DNA of 64,000 bases from Bacillota bacterium (GCA_023511455.1 JAIMBJ010000001.1:65146-129145), one strand, 5' to 3'; shown: positions 17,883 to 28,657, counted from the first letter of the stretch. Program-made: numbers and translations. Notes: generated by a model from the letters alone, not told the origin.

Positions 17883-18509
17883 GTGGTGCGCATCAAAATC
17901 TGCGGTATCACACGGATAGAGGATATACACGCTGTGGTAGAGGGCGGGGCGCACGCGGTGGGCTTTGTGTTCGAGCCGTCGAGCCCCCGCTATGTCGGCA
18001 GGTGTGACAACCTGTTTCTGCTGCTGGAAAGCGTGCCCCCTTTCGTGACACGGGTGGCGGTGTTTGGAAAACTGGTTGATGCAGGCGATGCCGTCTGGCA
18101 GCGGGTCGATGCAGTGCAGTTTGTGCACGAGGCTGAGCCTGTTCGCCTGCCGTTGCATCTGCGTCGTATCCGAGCGGTGCGCTTGCGTGACGAGGAGGAT
18201 GTCGCGCACGCCCTGCGGCTGCAGGCAGAAGCGGATGCGCTTCTCGTCGATGCCCATCACCCCGAGAAGATGGGGGGTACTGGCGAGCGGGCAGACTGGG
18301 GCCTGGCTCATCAGTTGCGCGAGCAGGCAATCAAGCCGCTCATTCTGGCGGGTGGTTTGACTGCCGATAATGTGCGGGAAGCCATTGCGCAGGTCATGCC
18401 CTATGCGGTAGACGTCAGCAGCGGCGTGGAGAGCGCACCCGGCAAAAAAGACTATCAGAAAATCAAGGAGTTTATCGCGAATGTCCGGCAGTTTGCAGAC
18501 AGCCCCTGA
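17883..18509 (+). CDS. trpF: Phosphoribosylanthranilate isomerase
   Basis: Amadori rearrangement step of tryptophan synthesis. 208 residues, normal length. Active-site Cys is in [14 protein letters not shown] and Asp in [26 protein letters not shown] and [12 protein letters not shown] are conserved phosphate-binding segments. The start is GTG at 17883 (a second GTG follows immediately) with GAGGGAG ~10 nt upstream. The 3' end overlaps trpB by 29 bp, and the trpB ribosome site AAGGAG lies inside trpF. Confidence 0.95.
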   Translation: MVRIKICGITRIEDIHAVVEGGAHAVGFVFEPSSPRYVGRCDNLFLLLESVPPFVTRVAVFGKLVDAGDAVWQRVDAVQFVHEAEPVRLPLHLRRIRAVRLRDEEDVAHALRLQAEADALLVDAHHPEKMGGTGERADWGLAHQLREQAIKPLILAGGLTADNVREAIAQVMPYAVDVSSGVESAPGKKDYQKIKEFIANVRQFADSP

Positions 18510-19683
18510 TGCGCGCGGTCATTTCGGCATCTTCGGTGGAAGGTTTGTACCGGAAACGCTGATACCCGCGCTGGAAGAGCTTGAGCAAGAGTACCATAAG
18601 GCACAGCAGGACCCCGAGTTCCAGAGGGAGTTCCAGTATTACCTGCAGCACTACGTCGGCAGACCCACACCCATCACCTTCGCCGAACGCCTCAGCAGCT
18701 ACCTGGGCGGGGCGCGAATCTACCTGAAGCGCGAAGACCTCTGCCACACCGGGGCGCACAAAATCAACAACACGCTGGGGCAAATCCTGCTGGCGAAACG
18801 GATGAACAAAAGGCGCATCATCGCCGAGACGGGTGCGGGACAGCACGGCGTCGCCACCGCAACGGTGTGCGCCCGATTCGGCTTCGAGTGCGAAGTATAC
18901 ATGGGTGAAGAAGACGTGCATCGTCAGGCACTCAACGTCTTCCGCATGAGGCTGCTGGGCGCGAAGGTCATCCCGGTAACTTCCGGCACACGCACCCTGA
19001 AAGACGCTACCAGCGAAGCCATCCGTGACTGGGTGACCAACGTGCGCACCACGCACTACATTATCGGCTCGGTCGTGGGACCGCATCCTTACCCGATGAT
19101 TGTGCGCGATTTCCAGTCGGTCATCGGGCAGGAAAGTCGTCAGCAGATGCTGGAGTTGACGGGCAAGCTGCCCGACGTGGTGCTGGCGTGCGTGGGGGGC
19201 GGCAGCAACGCTATGGGAATCTTTTATCCGTTCCTGGAGGACCCTGTTCGGCTGATTGGGGTGGAGGCAGCCGGGCGCGGTTTACACACCGATGAACATG
19301 CCGCCACGCTAGCCAGAGGACGACCAGGCGTCCTGCATGGCGCGGCGAGTTACCTGCTACAGGACGAATACGGTCAGGTGATGCCGACGCACTCCATTTC
19401 AGCAGGGCTGGATTACCCGGGCGTCGGACCCGAACACAGTTACCTCAAAGAGACCGGGCGGGCGGAGTATGTGACCGCTACGGACGAAGAGGCGCTGGAG
19501 GCTTTGCAAATGCTGGCGCGTATGGAAGGCATCATCGCCGCGCTGGAGACGGCGCATGCAGTGGCACACGCGATTAAAATCGCTCCCATCATGCCGGAGG
19601 ACAGCACGATATTGATTAACCTCTCCGGCAGGGGTGACAAGGACGTGGATATCGTATCCCGCGCGCTGGGAGGGCAGCTGTGA
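18481..19683 (+). CDS. trpB: Tryptophan synthase beta chain
   Basis: PLP enzyme that joins indole and serine. 400 residues, normal length for TrpB1. It begins with [20 protein letters not shown]; the PLP lysine is in [15 protein letters not shown], the phosphate loop is VGGGSNAMG, and [14 protein letters not shown] and NLSGRGDKD are typical. It acts as an alpha2-beta2 complex with the product of trpA, which overlaps its stop by 4 bp (GTGA). Confidence 0.98.
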   Translation: MSGSLQTAPDARGHFGIFGGRFVPETLIPALEELEQEYHKAQQDPEFQREFQYYLQHYVGRPTPITFAERLSSYLGGARIYLKREDLCHTGAHKINNTLGQILLAKRMNKRRIIAETGAGQHGVATATVCARFGFECEVYMGEEDVHRQALNVFRMRLLGAKVIPVTSGTRTLKDATSEAIRDWVTNVRTTHYIIGSVVGPHPYPMIVRDFQSVIGQESRQQMLELTGKLPDVVLACVGGGSNAMGIFYPFLEDPVRLIGVEAAGRGLHTDEHAATLARGRPGVLHGAASYLLQDEYGQVMPTHSISAGLDYPGVGPEHSYLKETGRAEYVTATDEEALEALQMLARMEGIIAALETAHAVAHAIKIAPIMPEDSTILINLSGRGDKDVDIVSRALGGQL

Positions 19684-20480
19684 GCCGAATCGCCGGGCGT
19701 TTTGCCACCTTGCGCCAGAGAGACGAGGGCGCGCTGGTGATATTCGTGACCGCAGGCGACCCGAATCCCGACCTGAGCGAGAAACTGGTGTTGACCATTG
19801 CCGACGCAGGAGCGGACGTGATCGAAATCGGTATCCCTTTCAGTGACCCGCTGGCAGATGGCCCCACCATACAGGCATCCACCTTCCGCGCTTTGCAACA
19901 GGGAATGACCCCAATCCGTGTGCTGGAAATGGTTTCTCGGGTGCGTGCACAAACTAACGTGCCTCTGGTGGTGATGACCTATTTCAACCCCGTATGGCAG
20001 ATGGGCGTGGAGAGATTCGCACGAGAGGCAAGTCAGGCAGGGGTGGACGGCGTTATCATGACCGATATGCCTCCAGACGAGGCTGGTGAGTGGCATCCTG
20101 TGGCGCGACAGCACGGGCTCGACACCATTTTTCTGGTGGCTCCCACCAGCACGGCGGAGCGGATGAAGCGGGTAGCGCAGATGAGCAGTGGATTCGTGTA
20201 TTGTGTGTCTCGCACGGGTGTGACCGGCGCGCGCGAGCATTTGCCCGAGGAGATACCGCAGATGCTACAGGCGATGCGCTCACTCACCGACCTGCCGTTA
20301 TGTGTGGGCTTCGGCATTTCGCGCCCGGAGCACGTGCGCGCGGTGTGCCAGATTGCCGATGGGGCGGTGGTGGGCAGTGCGGTGGTGTCGTTGGTCGCAG
20401 AGGGAGTGAAAGCGGGAGAGCAGGCGGCGCTGGCGGCAGTGCGTCGGTTTGTGAAGAGTTTGAAAGAGGCAACAAGGTAA
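19680..20480 (+). CDS. trpA: Tryptophan synthase alpha chain
   Basis: Cleaves indole-3-glycerol phosphate to indole, which is channelled to TrpB. 266 residues. The catalytic Glu and Asp are in [17 protein letters not shown]. Other conserved parts are [52 protein letters not shown] and GSAVVSLV. Starts with GTG 19680 inside the trpB stop, so it is translationally coupled. It is the last trp gene on this strand. Confidence 0.97.
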   Translation: MSRIAGRFATLRQRDEGALVIFVTAGDPNPDLSEKLVLTIADAGADVIEIGIPFSDPLADGPTIQASTFRALQQGMTPIRVLEMVSRVRAQTNVPLVVMTYFNPVWQMGVERFAREASQAGVDGVIMTDMPPDEAGEWHPVARQHGLDTIFLVAPTSTAERMKRVAQMSSGFVYCVSRTGVTGAREHLPEEIPQMLQAMRSLTDLPLCVGFGISRPEHVRAVCQIADGAVVGSAVVSLVAEGVKAGEQAALAAVRRFVKSLKEATR

Positions 20481-20482
20481 AC

Positions 20483-21262
20483 ATGAGCTTGCGTCTGTTT
20501 ATCTTCGACCTGGACGGCGTCATCTATCGCGGTGAGGAAACCATGCCCTATGCCGCGGAGACGGTACACCGCCTGCGCCAGCAGGGCAAGATGGTGCGCT
20601 TTCTCACCAACAACTCCGCCCTGACGCGCGAGGCTTATGTGCGCCGCCTCACGGGTATGGGTATTCCGTGTGAAGAGGAAGAGTTTATGACCTCTGCTTA
20701 TGCGACCGCGCTCTACCTGCAGTCGCAGGGCGCAGCGGGTAAGCGGGTGTTTATTGTGGGAGAGGAAGGCATTCACGAGGAACTGCGCCGTATCGGGATG
20801 CAGGTGGTTAACGATCCGGAGGAGGAAGGCGCGGACTACGTGGTGGCGGGCATCGACAGGGATTTCACCTACGACAAGCTGCGCCGCGCGCACTATGCTA
20901 TCCAGCACGGTGCGGTGTTCATCGCCACGAACCGCGACGCGACTTACCCCGCCGCGAGAGGAAGGATTGTGCCCGGTGGAGGAGCGATTGTCGCAGCTAT
21001 CCAGACCTGCACCGGAGTGGAACCGCTGGTGATTGGCAAACCGAACACCTACAGCATGGAGCTGCTGTTGCGGCGCTGTGAGGTGTCCGCTGATGAGGCG
21101 GTGCTGGTGGGCGACAGGCTCGATACCGATGTGCTGGTGGGGAAGCGGGCGGGACTTCACACGGTGCTGGTTCTGACGGGAGTCACGGATGCAGAGGCAC
21201 TGCGTTCTGCGCCCGTAGAGATGCTGCCGGAGAGGGTCATACACAATCTGGCGGAACTGTGA
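20483..21262 (+). CDS. HAD-IIA family hydrolase (NagD-like phosphatase)
   Basis: Cytoplasmic phosphatase-like protein of 259 residues. It opens with FIFDLDGVIYRGEETMP, the HAD motif I of class IIA. It then shows FLTNNSALTR (motif II), VIGKPNTYSMELLL (motif III Lys) and VLVGDRLDTDVLVGKRAG (motif IV Asp pair). This class includes NagD nucleotide phosphatase, 4-nitrophenylphosphatase and glycerol-phosphate phosphatase; the substrate here is not determinable. It begins 2 bp after trpA and is likely cotranscribed, then ends before a strong hairpin. Confidence 0.9.
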   Translation: MSLRLFIFDLDGVIYRGEETMPYAAETVHRLRQQGKMVRFLTNNSALTREAYVRRLTGMGIPCEEEEFMTSAYATALYLQSQGAAGKRVFIVGEEGIHEELRRIGMQVVNDPEEEGADYVVAGIDRDFTYDKLRRAHYAIQHGAVFIATNRDATYPAARGRIVPGGGAIVAAIQTCTGVEPLVIGKPNTYSMELLLRRCEVSADEAVLVGDRLDTDVLVGKRAGLHTVLVLTGVTDAEALRSAPVEMLPERVIHNLAEL

Positions 21263-21267
21263 GAAAA

Positions 21268-21302
21268 CGCCCCTCTGCGTGGATCTACGGGGCAGAGGGG
21301 CG
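21268..21302. terminator. Strong hairpin after the trpFBA-HAD unit
   Basis: CGCCCCTCTGC and GCAGAGGGGCG form a perfect 11-bp stem with a 13-nt loop starting 6 bp after the HAD stop codon. No U-run follows on the plus strand, while on the minus strand the stem is followed by TTTTCTC. It probably limits readthrough out of the trp unit; it could alternatively be a mRNA 3'-end stabiliser. Confidence 0.55.
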
Positions 21303-21349
21303 AGCTTCCCTGCGGCTTTTGGAGGTCGCTCGCAGGAGTGACCATGTTG

Positions 21350-21379
21350 TTGCTCCAGGCTGATTGCTTTCATTATACA
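21350..21379 (+). promoter_or_regulatory. Possible promoter for the Gfo/Idh/MocA gene
   Basis: TTGCTC (21350-21355), 18-bp spacer, TATACA (21374-21379), giving a leader of about 120 nt to ATG 21507. Another TATACT at ~21412 lacks a good -35 box. The rest of the 21303-21506 gap shows nothing further. Confidence 0.4.
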
Positions 21380-21506
21380 GAATGATGCATCAAAAGTCAA
21401 TATCTTTTTGTATACTATTTTGGAGAAGCAGGAGAAAAATCCGGCTTGCGTTAATAAGTATCGCGGGAACCAACCCGGATACCATCACCACACAGAGAGG
21501 GCGACG

Positions 21507-22565
21507 ATGAGCAGAAAGGTAAAGAAGCCGATAGGCATCGGCATCATTGGCAGTGGGGGCATTGCGCAGGCTGCGCACATGCCCGGCTACGCTGCGTATC
21601 CTGACCTGTGCCGCATTGTGGCAGTGGCAGATATTAACCCCGAGGTGGCGAAAGCAGCCGCGGAGAAGTTCAACGTGCCGCATGTGTTCACCGACTACCG
21701 TGACCTGTTAAAGCTGAAGGAGGTGGATGCGGTCAGCGTGTGCACGCCCAACTACCTGCACAAGCAGCCCACGATTGACGCGCTGGAAGCGGGCAAGCAT
21801 GTGCTGGTAGAGAAGCCGATGGCGATGAACGCACAGGAAGGGCGCGAGATGCTGGCAGCGGCGAAGCGTACGGGCAAGAAGCTGCAGGTCGCGTTGAACA
21901 TGCGCTTCAGCACCGGCGTGCGTACCATCAAGCGGTTTATCGACGCCGGCAAGCTGGGAGAGATTTACTATGCCCGGGCGCAGGCACTGCGTCGGCGTGG
22001 TATCCCCGGCTGGGGCGTGTTCACCCAGAAGGATAAGCAGGGGGGCGGTCCGCTGATAGACATCGGCGTGCACATTCTGGATGCTACCCTGTTCTTCATG
22101 GGGCATCCCAGGCCCGTGTCGGTCAGCGGAATGACCTACACCAAGTTCGGCACACGTGAGGGTGTGGTCGGCTTGATGGGACAGTGGGATCCCAAGACCT
22201 ACACGGTGGAAGACTTTGCGGTGGGGCTGGTGCGCTTCGAGAACGATGCCACACTGGTGATAGAGTCCAGCTTCTGCGCCAACATTGAACACGACATCTT
22301 CAACACCACCATTTTGGGCACCGAAGGTGGGGCGCAGCTCAATCCGCTGAAGCTCTTCCGCGAGGAGGAACAGACGCTTCTGGATATCACGCCCTATGGG
22401 TTGCGTGAAGTGAACAGCCACCAGCAGGAGGTGTACGCTTTCCTGCAGGCGATTATCAACGACACCGAGCCGGAGGTTACCGCCGAGCAGGGACTGATGG
22501 CGACCGAGATTATCGATGCCATTTACGCTTCGGCGGAAACCGGTAAAGAGGTTGTGCTGAAGTAG
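21507..22565 (+). CDS. Gfo/Idh/MocA family NAD(P)-dependent oxidoreductase
   Basis: Dehydrogenase-like protein of 352 residues acting on a sugar or cyclitol. The N-terminal Rossmann fold has IGIGIIGSGGIAQAAHMPGY; the family signature HVLVEKPMAMNAQEGREML carries the conserved EKP Lys; QGGGPLIDIGVHILDATLFFMG carries the conserved Asp/His of the C-terminal domain. The substrate is unknown. ATG 21507 has GAGAGGG upstream; frame extending earlier is not used. It is followed at 17 bp by an MFS transporter, possibly for the same compound. Stop codon is TAG. Confidence 0.93.
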   Translation: MSRKVKKPIGIGIIGSGGIAQAAHMPGYAAYPDLCRIVAVADINPEVAKAAAEKFNVPHVFTDYRDLLKLKEVDAVSVCTPNYLHKQPTIDALEAGKHVLVEKPMAMNAQEGREMLAAAKRTGKKLQVALNMRFSTGVRTIKRFIDAGKLGEIYYARAQALRRRGIPGWGVFTQKDKQGGGPLIDIGVHILDATLFFMGHPRPVSVSGMTYTKFGTREGVVGLMGQWDPKTYTVEDFAVGLVRFENDATLVIESSFCANIEHDIFNTTILGTEGGAQLNPLKLFREEEQTLLDITPYGLREVNSHQQEVYAFLQAIINDTEPEVTAEQGLMATEIIDAIYASAETGKEVVLK

Positions 22566-22582
22566 GCGATCTCAGGAGCACC

Positions 22583-23854
22583 ATGGAAGCCAGCCGGCTG
22601 AAGCCGCAAATAGGACTGCTCCGCCGCTCTTCGCGCGGACGTGCGTTACTTGCGCTGGTCGCACTGGCGGGGGTGGTGGAGCTGGCTTACGCCGTGGTGA
22701 ACTTCTCCGCCATGCCCCCCTATCTTCGCTTCGAATTGGGTTTGGGCGCATGGGTTGGAGCAGTGGGTGCCGCCTTCCTGTTGGCGGAGACGGTATTGAA
22801 ATCGCCACTGGGCTTGCTCAGTGACCGATTCGGGCGCAAAAGGCTGTTGCTGGTTGGTCCGCTGATCTCGATGGTGACCGCCCCGCTGACTGTGGTGGTG
22901 CACCATCCGCTGGGACTGATGTTGCTGCGCGCGCTGGATGGGGTTGGAGCAGCCGCACTGTGGCCGACCATCTTTGCGGCGGTGGCTGATGTGGTGGAAG
23001 AAAAAGACCGCTCGACCGCCATGAGCCTGTTGAATGTGACCTATCTGATTGGTGTGGCGATGGGTCCGCTGCTTGGCGGACTGGTGAATGACCTGACGGG
23101 TAGCCGCACCGCCTCTTTCTATCTGGCGAGCCTGCTTTTCCTTCTGGCGATGGTGGTCTGCCTCGTGGGAGTTCCTGCGCGCTTTCCGCGTCATGCCGAA
23201 CACCACACCGATGTCCAGCCTCCTCATATCTCCCTGCGCGAGATGTGGGAGAGCGCAAAGATGGTGCCAGATACCTTGCTGCTGGGCTTTATCTCTTTCT
23301 TCGGTATCGGCATGGTCATGCTGCTGGTGAAGCTGTACGCCATGGAGGTGCTGCATCTGAGTGAAAGCGCGTACGGCGTGTTGTTACTGCCTCCGGCTGT
23401 GGTGTTCGCACTTGCCAGCATACCGGCAGGCAGGATTGGCGACCTGTGGGGCAGGGAGCGCGCCATGCGGCTGGGCGTTGGGCTGGCGATGGCAGGCATG
23501 TGGTTCATCCCCTTTGTGCATAATTACTGGGTGCTGTTGATTTGCGGATGTATCGTCGGTTTGGGCTACATTCTGGCGATACCGGCGTGGATGGCACTCG
23601 TCTCGGAGATCGGCGGTAGCCGACGCGGTGCGGTCATGGGGGCGGTGTTCACCGCGCAAGGGGTGGGAGCCATGCTGGGCGCACCGCTGGGGGCATATCT
23701 TTATGATAAGGTGCCCATCCGCATCGGTGAATGGGTGATACCGAGCCACATTACGCCGTTTCTGGGCACCGCGCTCGCGCTGACCGTTTCCTTCATTTTA
23801 ACGGTGTGGTTCTTTCGTGACGGCAGGCGTGTGAGGCGAACCGATGCCAGCTAA
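22583..23854 (+). CDS. MFS transporter
   Basis: Major facilitator superfamily permease of 423 residues with about 12 hydrophobic segments. The motif A loop between helices 2 and 3 is GLLSDRFGRKRLLLVGP, and a related loop GRIGDLWGRERAMR occurs in the C-terminal half. The DGVGAAALWPTIFAAVAD segment is typical of drug or sugar efflux members. The substrate cannot be told. CAGGAG lies directly before ATG 22583. The stop overlaps the next gene by 11 bp. Confidence 0.9.
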   Translation: MEASRLKPQIGLLRRSSRGRALLALVALAGVVELAYAVVNFSAMPPYLRFELGLGAWVGAVGAAFLLAETVLKSPLGLLSDRFGRKRLLLVGPLISMVTAPLTVVVHHPLGLMLLRALDGVGAAALWPTIFAAVADVVEEKDRSTAMSLLNVTYLIGVAMGPLLGGLVNDLTGSRTASFYLASLLFLLAMVVCLVGVPARFPRHAEHHTDVQPPHISLREMWESAKMVPDTLLLGFISFFGIGMVMLLVKLYAMEVLHLSESAYGVLLLPPAVVFALASIPAGRIGDLWGRERAMRLGVGLAMAGMWFIPFVHNYWVLLICGCIVGLGYILAIPAWMALVSEIGGSRRGAVMGAVFTAQGVGAMLGAPLGAYLYDKVPIRIGEWVIPSHITPFLGTALALTVSFILTVWFFRDGRRVRRTDAS

Positions 23855-25076
23855 CAGGGCGCTTCATATCGCGCTGATGGTCGGCACAGTGTTGCTGACC
23901 GTGCCGTGGCTCGTTGTGGCGTTCGGCACGCACCCCTCGGCACCAGTTACGGTGGTATTATCCGGGCTGGCGATTTTGGGGGCAGCGTTTCTTATCTCGT
24001 GGTCGGCGGAGCTGGCTCAGTTTGACGTGTCGCGCTCGCTGGCGATGGCACTGCTCGCGTTGATTGCTGTGCTGCCGGAGTACGCGGTGGACATCTATCT
24101 GGCATGGCGTGCCGCCCACCATCCGGAGTACATTCCGCTGGTTGCGGCGAACATGACGGGTGCAAACCGTCTGCTGGTCGGCGTCGGCTGGTCGGCGGTG
24201 GTGTTTCTGGGCTGGATGGCATTGCGCAAACAGGGCAAGATACCTGCAGAAGGACAGATTCCTATCGAGCCGGTGCTTGCCATTGAGGTAACCACTCTAA
24301 CTGTTGCCACGCTGTACTCTCTGGTGTTGCCACTCAAGGACACCATTACTCTTTGGGATGCGGTGGTCTTTGTACTGATGTTTGCGGGATATGTCTGGAT
24401 GGCAGGTCGTGCCCCGCACATCGAGCCTGAACCTACGGGACCGGTGGCTACCCTCGCTGCGCTTCCCAGAGGGTGGCGTCGTGCCTCTTATGTGCTGATG
24501 TTCCTGTATTCCGGCTTCATCATCCTGATAGCCACCGAACCGTTTACCGAGGGGCTAATTGATCTTGGTAAGAGCTTTGGCATCAGCGAGTTTCTGCTAA
24601 TCCAGTGGATTGCGCCGCTGGCTTCCGAGTCGCCGGAAATGATTATCCTCTGCTATTTTGCATTGCGTGGGCATGTGGCGTCTGCGATGTCGGCGATTAT
24701 CTCGTCGAAAATCAACCAGTGGACGCTGTTGATAGGCTCACTGCCCATCATCTACTCCGTATCTGCAGGGCACTTCTCTTTCCTGCCTCTGGAGCCGCGT
24801 CCGCGCGAAGAGGTGCTTCTCACCGCCGCGCAATCGTTCTTCGCGTGCGCCGTGATTGCCAACCGATTCTTCAGCCGATTAGAGGCTCTGTTGCTCTTTG
24901 TGCTGTTCGCCGTGCAGCTGTTGATACCCAGTATCGCGGCACGCTATGCCTTCACCGTCCTGTACTTCGTTCTGGCGATGGGATGGATACTCGCTTACCG
25001 ACGCGAGGTCGCAGTGAACATGAATATCTTCTACCGCCTGGTAAAGCGGCTGCCGGTGGATAAGGAGGTCACCTGA
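23844..25076 (+). CDS. Sodium/calcium exchanger-type membrane protein
   Basis: Cation antiporter-like protein of 410 residues with about 11 membrane segments. The two alpha-repeats of the Na/Ca exchanger family are visible: ALIAVLPEYAVDIYLAWRA with TGANRLLVGVGW in the first half, and IAPLASESPEMIILCYFALRG with ISSKINQWTLLIGSLP in the second. The PE pair in each repeat is the ion-binding acid of the family. The transported ion is unknown. It overlaps the MFS stop by 11 bp and shares one base with the next start (TGATG), so the three transport genes form an operon. Confidence 0.87.
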   Translation: MPANRALHIALMVGTVLLTVPWLVVAFGTHPSAPVTVVLSGLAILGAAFLISWSAELAQFDVSRSLAMALLALIAVLPEYAVDIYLAWRAAHHPEYIPLVAANMTGANRLLVGVGWSAVVFLGWMALRKQGKIPAEGQIPIEPVLAIEVTTLTVATLYSLVLPLKDTITLWDAVVFVLMFAGYVWMAGRAPHIEPEPTGPVATLAALPRGWRRASYVLMFLYSGFIILIATEPFTEGLIDLGKSFGISEFLLIQWIAPLASESPEMIILCYFALRGHVASAMSAIISSKINQWTLLIGSLPIIYSVSAGHFSFLPLEPRPREEVLLTAAQSFFACAVIANRFFSRLEALLLFVLFAVQLLIPSIAARYAFTVLYFVLAMGWILAYRREVAVNMNIFYRLVKRLPVDKEVT

Positions 25077-26041
25077 TGCGTCGCCTGTTCCGGGCGCGCG
25101 ACTTCGGCATCTTGCTGGTGCTGGCGGTGGAAATCGCCGTGTTCAGTATCCTGACCCATCGGCCCGACCGCCCCAATCCGATGCTGGATGCCGCGAACCT
25201 GCTTGCCACTGTTCGCGATATGACCGTCCTTGCCACGGCTGCGCTTGGCTCTTGCGTCATCATTATTTCGGGCGGGATTGACCTGTCGGTCGGCTCCTGT
25301 ATCGCCTTGACCTCGGTGGTGACCGCCCACGCAATTGTCTTGGGGCACTCGCCTGTGGCGGCGTGCCTGCTGGGCATATTGACGGCGGTGGCAATGGGAC
25401 TGCTTTCGGCAACCTTCATCACGCGAGCCAAGCTGCCTCCTTTCATCGCCACGCTGGGCATGATGAGCATCGCACGCGGTCTGGCATATCTGGTAACCAA
25501 AGGAGCGACCATTCCCATCCCCGATTCGGGCTTTACGCGCGGACTGGGCAGTGGCATGGTGCCGCTGCTGGGCGTATCGGTGCCAGTGCCTGTGCTGCTG
25601 CTGGTGGTATGTGCGCTGGTGTTTCACCTGTTTCTCACGCGCACGCGGTTTGGGCGTGAAATCTATGCGCTCGGCGGCAACGAGGAAGCCGCGCGTCTAT
25701 CTGGAGTGCCGATAGTGCGTTTGAAGTACCTGGTGTACGCGCTGGGCGGTCTGATGGCTGGGCTGGCAGGGGTGATTTTCACGGCGTACTACGGCACAGG
25801 GCAGTCCACCGCCGCGATGGGCTGGGAGCTGGACGCTATCGCCTCCGTGGTCATCGGTGGGGGCAGCCTTTCCGGCGGGCGCGGCTCCGTCTGGGGAACC
25901 TGTATCGGCGCGCTCATCTTTCAGGTGTTGCGTAGCGGTCTAGCGATGGTGGGCGCATCGGACTATAACCAGCTCATCATCGGGGCGGTAGTGATTGCGG
26001 TTGTCGCCTTTGACCAGGTAACCCGAAAGGGGCGCGGGTGA
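25076..26041 (+). CDS. ABC transporter permease, ribose/branched-chain (RbsC) type
   Basis: Inner-membrane permease of 321 residues with about 9 hydrophobic segments. Family marks are IIISGGIDLSVGSCIALTSVV, FIATLGMMSIARGLAYLVTKG, FGREIYALGGNEEAARLSGVPI and VVIGGGSLSGGRGSVWGT. It would need an RbsA-type ATPase and a periplasmic sugar-binding protein, but neither is next to it, so it is an orphan permease. AAGGAGG lies 8 nt upstream of the start codon. Converges with the histidine kinase gene, 10 bp between stops. Confidence 0.93.
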   Translation: MRRLFRARDFGILLVLAVEIAVFSILTHRPDRPNPMLDAANLLATVRDMTVLATAALGSCVIIISGGIDLSVGSCIALTSVVTAHAIVLGHSPVAACLLGILTAVAMGLLSATFITRAKLPPFIATLGMMSIARGLAYLVTKGATIPIPDSGFTRGLGSGMVPLLGVSVPVPVLLLVVCALVFHLFLTRTRFGREIYALGGNEEAARLSGVPIVRLKYLVYALGGLMAGLAGVIFTAYYGTGQSTAAMGWELDAIASVVIGGGSLSGGRGSVWGTCIGALIFQVLRSGLAMVGASDYNQLIIGAVVIAVVAFDQVTRKGRG

Positions 26042-26051
26042 CCTCGTGCGG

Positions 26052-28445
26052 CTACGCTGCCTCAGCCAGCTCCTGCCTGTTCAACCATTTGGATAGCATC
26101 TCCGCCAGCCTGTTGCGCTGCACTGGTTTGCTCAGGTAGTCGTCCATACCGGCTTCCAGACAGGCGCGGCGGTCGCTCTCCATCGAGTGAGCGGTCATCG
26201 CGACGATGATGCGGTGTTCCCCGGTCGAGTACTCTGCCTCGCGGATGCGTCTGGTGGCTTCGTAACCATCCATCTCTGGCATCTGCACGTCCATCAGGAT
26301 CATATCGTATCGGTTCTGCAGTGCCTTCTTCACCACTTCCTCGCCGTTGACCGCCACATCCACTGTGCAACCGAGGCTCTGCAGCATCTTCACCGCGACC
26401 AGGCGGTTCACCTCATTGTCTTCCGCCAGCAGGATGCGGCAGGAGGTGAACCCGAGAGGCGCAGTTGGTCGCGTTTCTGCTGGAGGATACACCTCTTCTG
26501 CCAGAGGCAGGGACAGGTCAATCCAGAAAGTGCTGCCTTTGCCCGGCTCGCTCTGCACGCCGATTTGACCGCCCATCATCTCTACCAGCTTCTTGCTGAT
26601 AGCCAGGCCTAAACCGGTGCCGCCGTAGCGACGGGTGATGGAGCCATCCGCCTGGGTGAACTCTTCAAAAATACGAGGCAGGCTCTCGGGTGGAATGCCA
26701 ATACCGGTATCGCTCACGCGGATGCGCAGTCTGGCGGTGTGCTCGCCGTCGCGGACTGTCTCTCCCAGATACTCGAGACCGATGGTGATGCTACCGTGCT
26801 CAGTGAACTTCAGTGCATTGTTGACCAGATTGTTGACAATCTGACGGATTCGCAGTTCGTCACCGATGACCGCAGGAGGCACATCCGGTGCGACGTCTGT
26901 ATACAGCCCCAACCCTTTGTTGCGGGCGGGTGGAGCGAACAGCGCGGCAACCTCTCTCACCATCTGGGCGGGGTCGAACGGTTCGGGATTCAACGTCATG
27001 CGCCCGGATTCGATCTTGGAGAGGTCCAGGATGTCATTGATAATCCCCATCAAAGTATTTGCACTGCCGCGAACCAGGCTCAGGTACTCGCTCTGCTGGG
27101 CGTCTAATGAAGTATCCGCCAGCATGTCCAGTAGTCCGATGATGCCGTTCATCGGGGTACGAATCTCGTGGCTCATGTTGGCGAGGAACTCGGATTTGGC
27201 GCGGCTTGCCGACTCGGCTATCTCCGCCATGCGAGTGGCTTCCGCGAGTGCATCTTGCAGCTGCCGATTCATCTCCGCCAGCGATTCTATCATTCTCGCG
27301 CGCTCGATGGCGATTCCGGCGATATGGGCAATGACCTCCGCCAGCTGCTGCTCGCCTTCGGAGGGATAATGCTTGAAAGGATAGTACGCGGCAAATACCG
27401 CCAGCACCTGTCCCGTGCTGGAACGTATCGGTAGCGAGTACGAGGCGGCGATGCCCTGTTCCTGAGCGATATGCCGAAAACTGTACCACAAGGGGCTTAG
27501 GCTGGTGTCGGGCACAATAACCGCCTCGTTACGGAAAGCGGTGGCGCCGCAGGCAGAAGTGGTATTGCCCACAGGAAGATTGTCCATCAGGCTTCGCAAT
27601 CTCGCATCGATGTTGGGCGCGGCAAGCAGATTCAATTTATCGCCAGCAACTGTAAACACAGCACAGCGCACACCCACGACCATCGTTTCAAACTGCTCAC
27701 ACAACGAATCCATCAGTTGTGTTAGCGGAACGTCGCTGGCAATCTGTTCCAGCACGTTCATCTCGAACTCCAGCAACCCGGCGCGCGTGGTCACCCACTG
27801 GTTGTATTCGGATTGGCGCCGCGAGTAGAAGACGACGGTTCCTAGCCCGGTGGAGAGGATGAGAGCGATGATGAATATCGCGGATGCTGCCAGGCGCAAC
27901 CCGGCGAGCCGCTCCGTTAATCGGTTTACGGGCATCTGGGTAACTACTACCATCGGAACCGGAGTAGGGAGGGAGGCGTATGCCGAGAGATAACCGTTGC
28001 GAGATGCTTTACTGCCCAGTTGTTCTGCTACCGTGAGCCGGAAACGCAAAGCATTCATCAGGCTTGGTGAAGCCGATGTTACCTCTCCTCTCGAGGAGGA
28101 GCTTGCGGTGCTGAACAACAACCGAGGACTGTCGTTACGAAGGGCGTAGATATGAATCTGGTGTACTCCTCCGGTCAGGTGATGCAGCCGGGCAAGTTCT
28201 GCTCGCCATTCGGCGGGGACAGCCTCTTGCGGAGATGAAGACACCTTCGCCCCTGTTGTCAGAGCGTTAACCGCAAGCCTGGCGGTAAACAACAGGTCGT
28301 CGCGTGCCTCCTGGACAACAAGGTTCTGGGCATGTATATATATCGCGCTGCCACCGAGTAGCGTAACGGCAAAGGTGAGCACTGCAGATACAATGCCGAG
28401 CACTACTGCAGCACGGCTACTACCTGTGTTCATGCGTTCGTTCAT
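26052..28445 (-). CDS. Hybrid sensor histidine kinase with GAF and receiver domains
   Basis: Membrane sensor kinase of 797 residues. Membrane helices at ~10-40 and ~180-205 flank a ~140-residue periplasmic sensor region. Then come a GAF domain (~235-385), a short coiled coil, a HisKA domain with [10 protein letters not shown] (phosphorylated His ~426), a HATPase domain ([28 protein letters not shown]), and a receiver domain with LLAEDNEVN, the acceptor Asp in [11 protein letters not shown] (~719) and LSKPV. The start at 28445 is preferred because GAGAGGAG lies upstream; an ATG 9 codons earlier has no site. No response regulator gene adjoins it, so the output partner is unknown. Confidence 0.95.
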   Translation of the reverse strand: MNERMNTGSSRAAVVLGIVSAVLTFAVTLLGGSAIYIHAQNLVVQEARDDLLFTARLAVNALTTGAKVSSSPQEAVPAEWRAELARLHHLTGGVHQIHIYALRNDSPRLLFSTASSSSRGEVTSASPSLMNALRFRLTVAEQLGSKASRNGYLSAYASLPTPVPMVVVTQMPVNRLTERLAGLRLAASAIFIIALILSTGLGTVVFYSRRQSEYNQWVTTRAGLLEFEMNVLEQIASDVPLTQLMDSLCEQFETMVVGVRCAVFTVAGDKLNLLAAPNIDARLRSLMDNLPVGNTTSACGATAFRNEAVIVPDTSLSPLWYSFRHIAQEQGIAASYSLPIRSSTGQVLAVFAAYYPFKHYPSEGEQQLAEVIAHIAGIAIERARMIESLAEMNRQLQDALAEATRMAEIAESASRAKSEFLANMSHEIRTPMNGIIGLLDMLADTSLDAQQSEYLSLVRGSANTLMGIINDILDLSKIESGRMTLNPEPFDPAQMVREVAALFAPPARNKGLGLYTDVAPDVPPAVIGDELRIRQIVNNLVNNALKFTEHGSITIGLEYLGETVRDGEHTARLRIRVSDTGIGIPPESLPRIFEEFTQADGSITRRYGGTGLGLAISKKLVEMMGGQIGVQSEPGKGSTFWIDLSLPLAEEVYPPAETRPTAPLGFTSCRILLAEDNEVNRLVAVKMLQSLGCTVDVAVNGEEVVKKALQNRYDMILMDVQMPEMDGYEATRRIREAEYSTGEHRIIVAMTAHSMESDRRACLEAGMDDYLSKPVQRNRLAEMLSKWLNRQELAEAA

Positions 28446-28628
28446 CAGATTTTCTCCTCTCGGGTCGTTCATCCCGGAACGACGACCGACGTGCTACGCC
28501 CTGGTGAGCACTGCTCCTTTTGAGAGTTCTTGACGTTCAATCCCATTATTGGAAATCATTGTAGTGTAATGCATACCTTCGCTGAAAAACCGGTAATACT
28601 TGCAGGCTAATGCGATTGATAAAGGCAT

Positions 28629-28657
28629 TTGACTTTTGCAGCCATATTGTTCATAAT
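28629..28657 (+). promoter_or_regulatory. Promoter for the CopD-like gene
   Basis: TTGACT (28629-28634), 17-bp spacer, CATAAT (28652-28657); ATG follows at 28695 after AAGGAGG. The rest of the 28446-28628 gap shows no gene. Confidence 0.6.

Noticed and set aside
20090-20482. N-terminal extension of the HAD phosphatase frame
   Set aside because: It overlaps trpA in another frame; the HAD family starts at the ATG at 20483.
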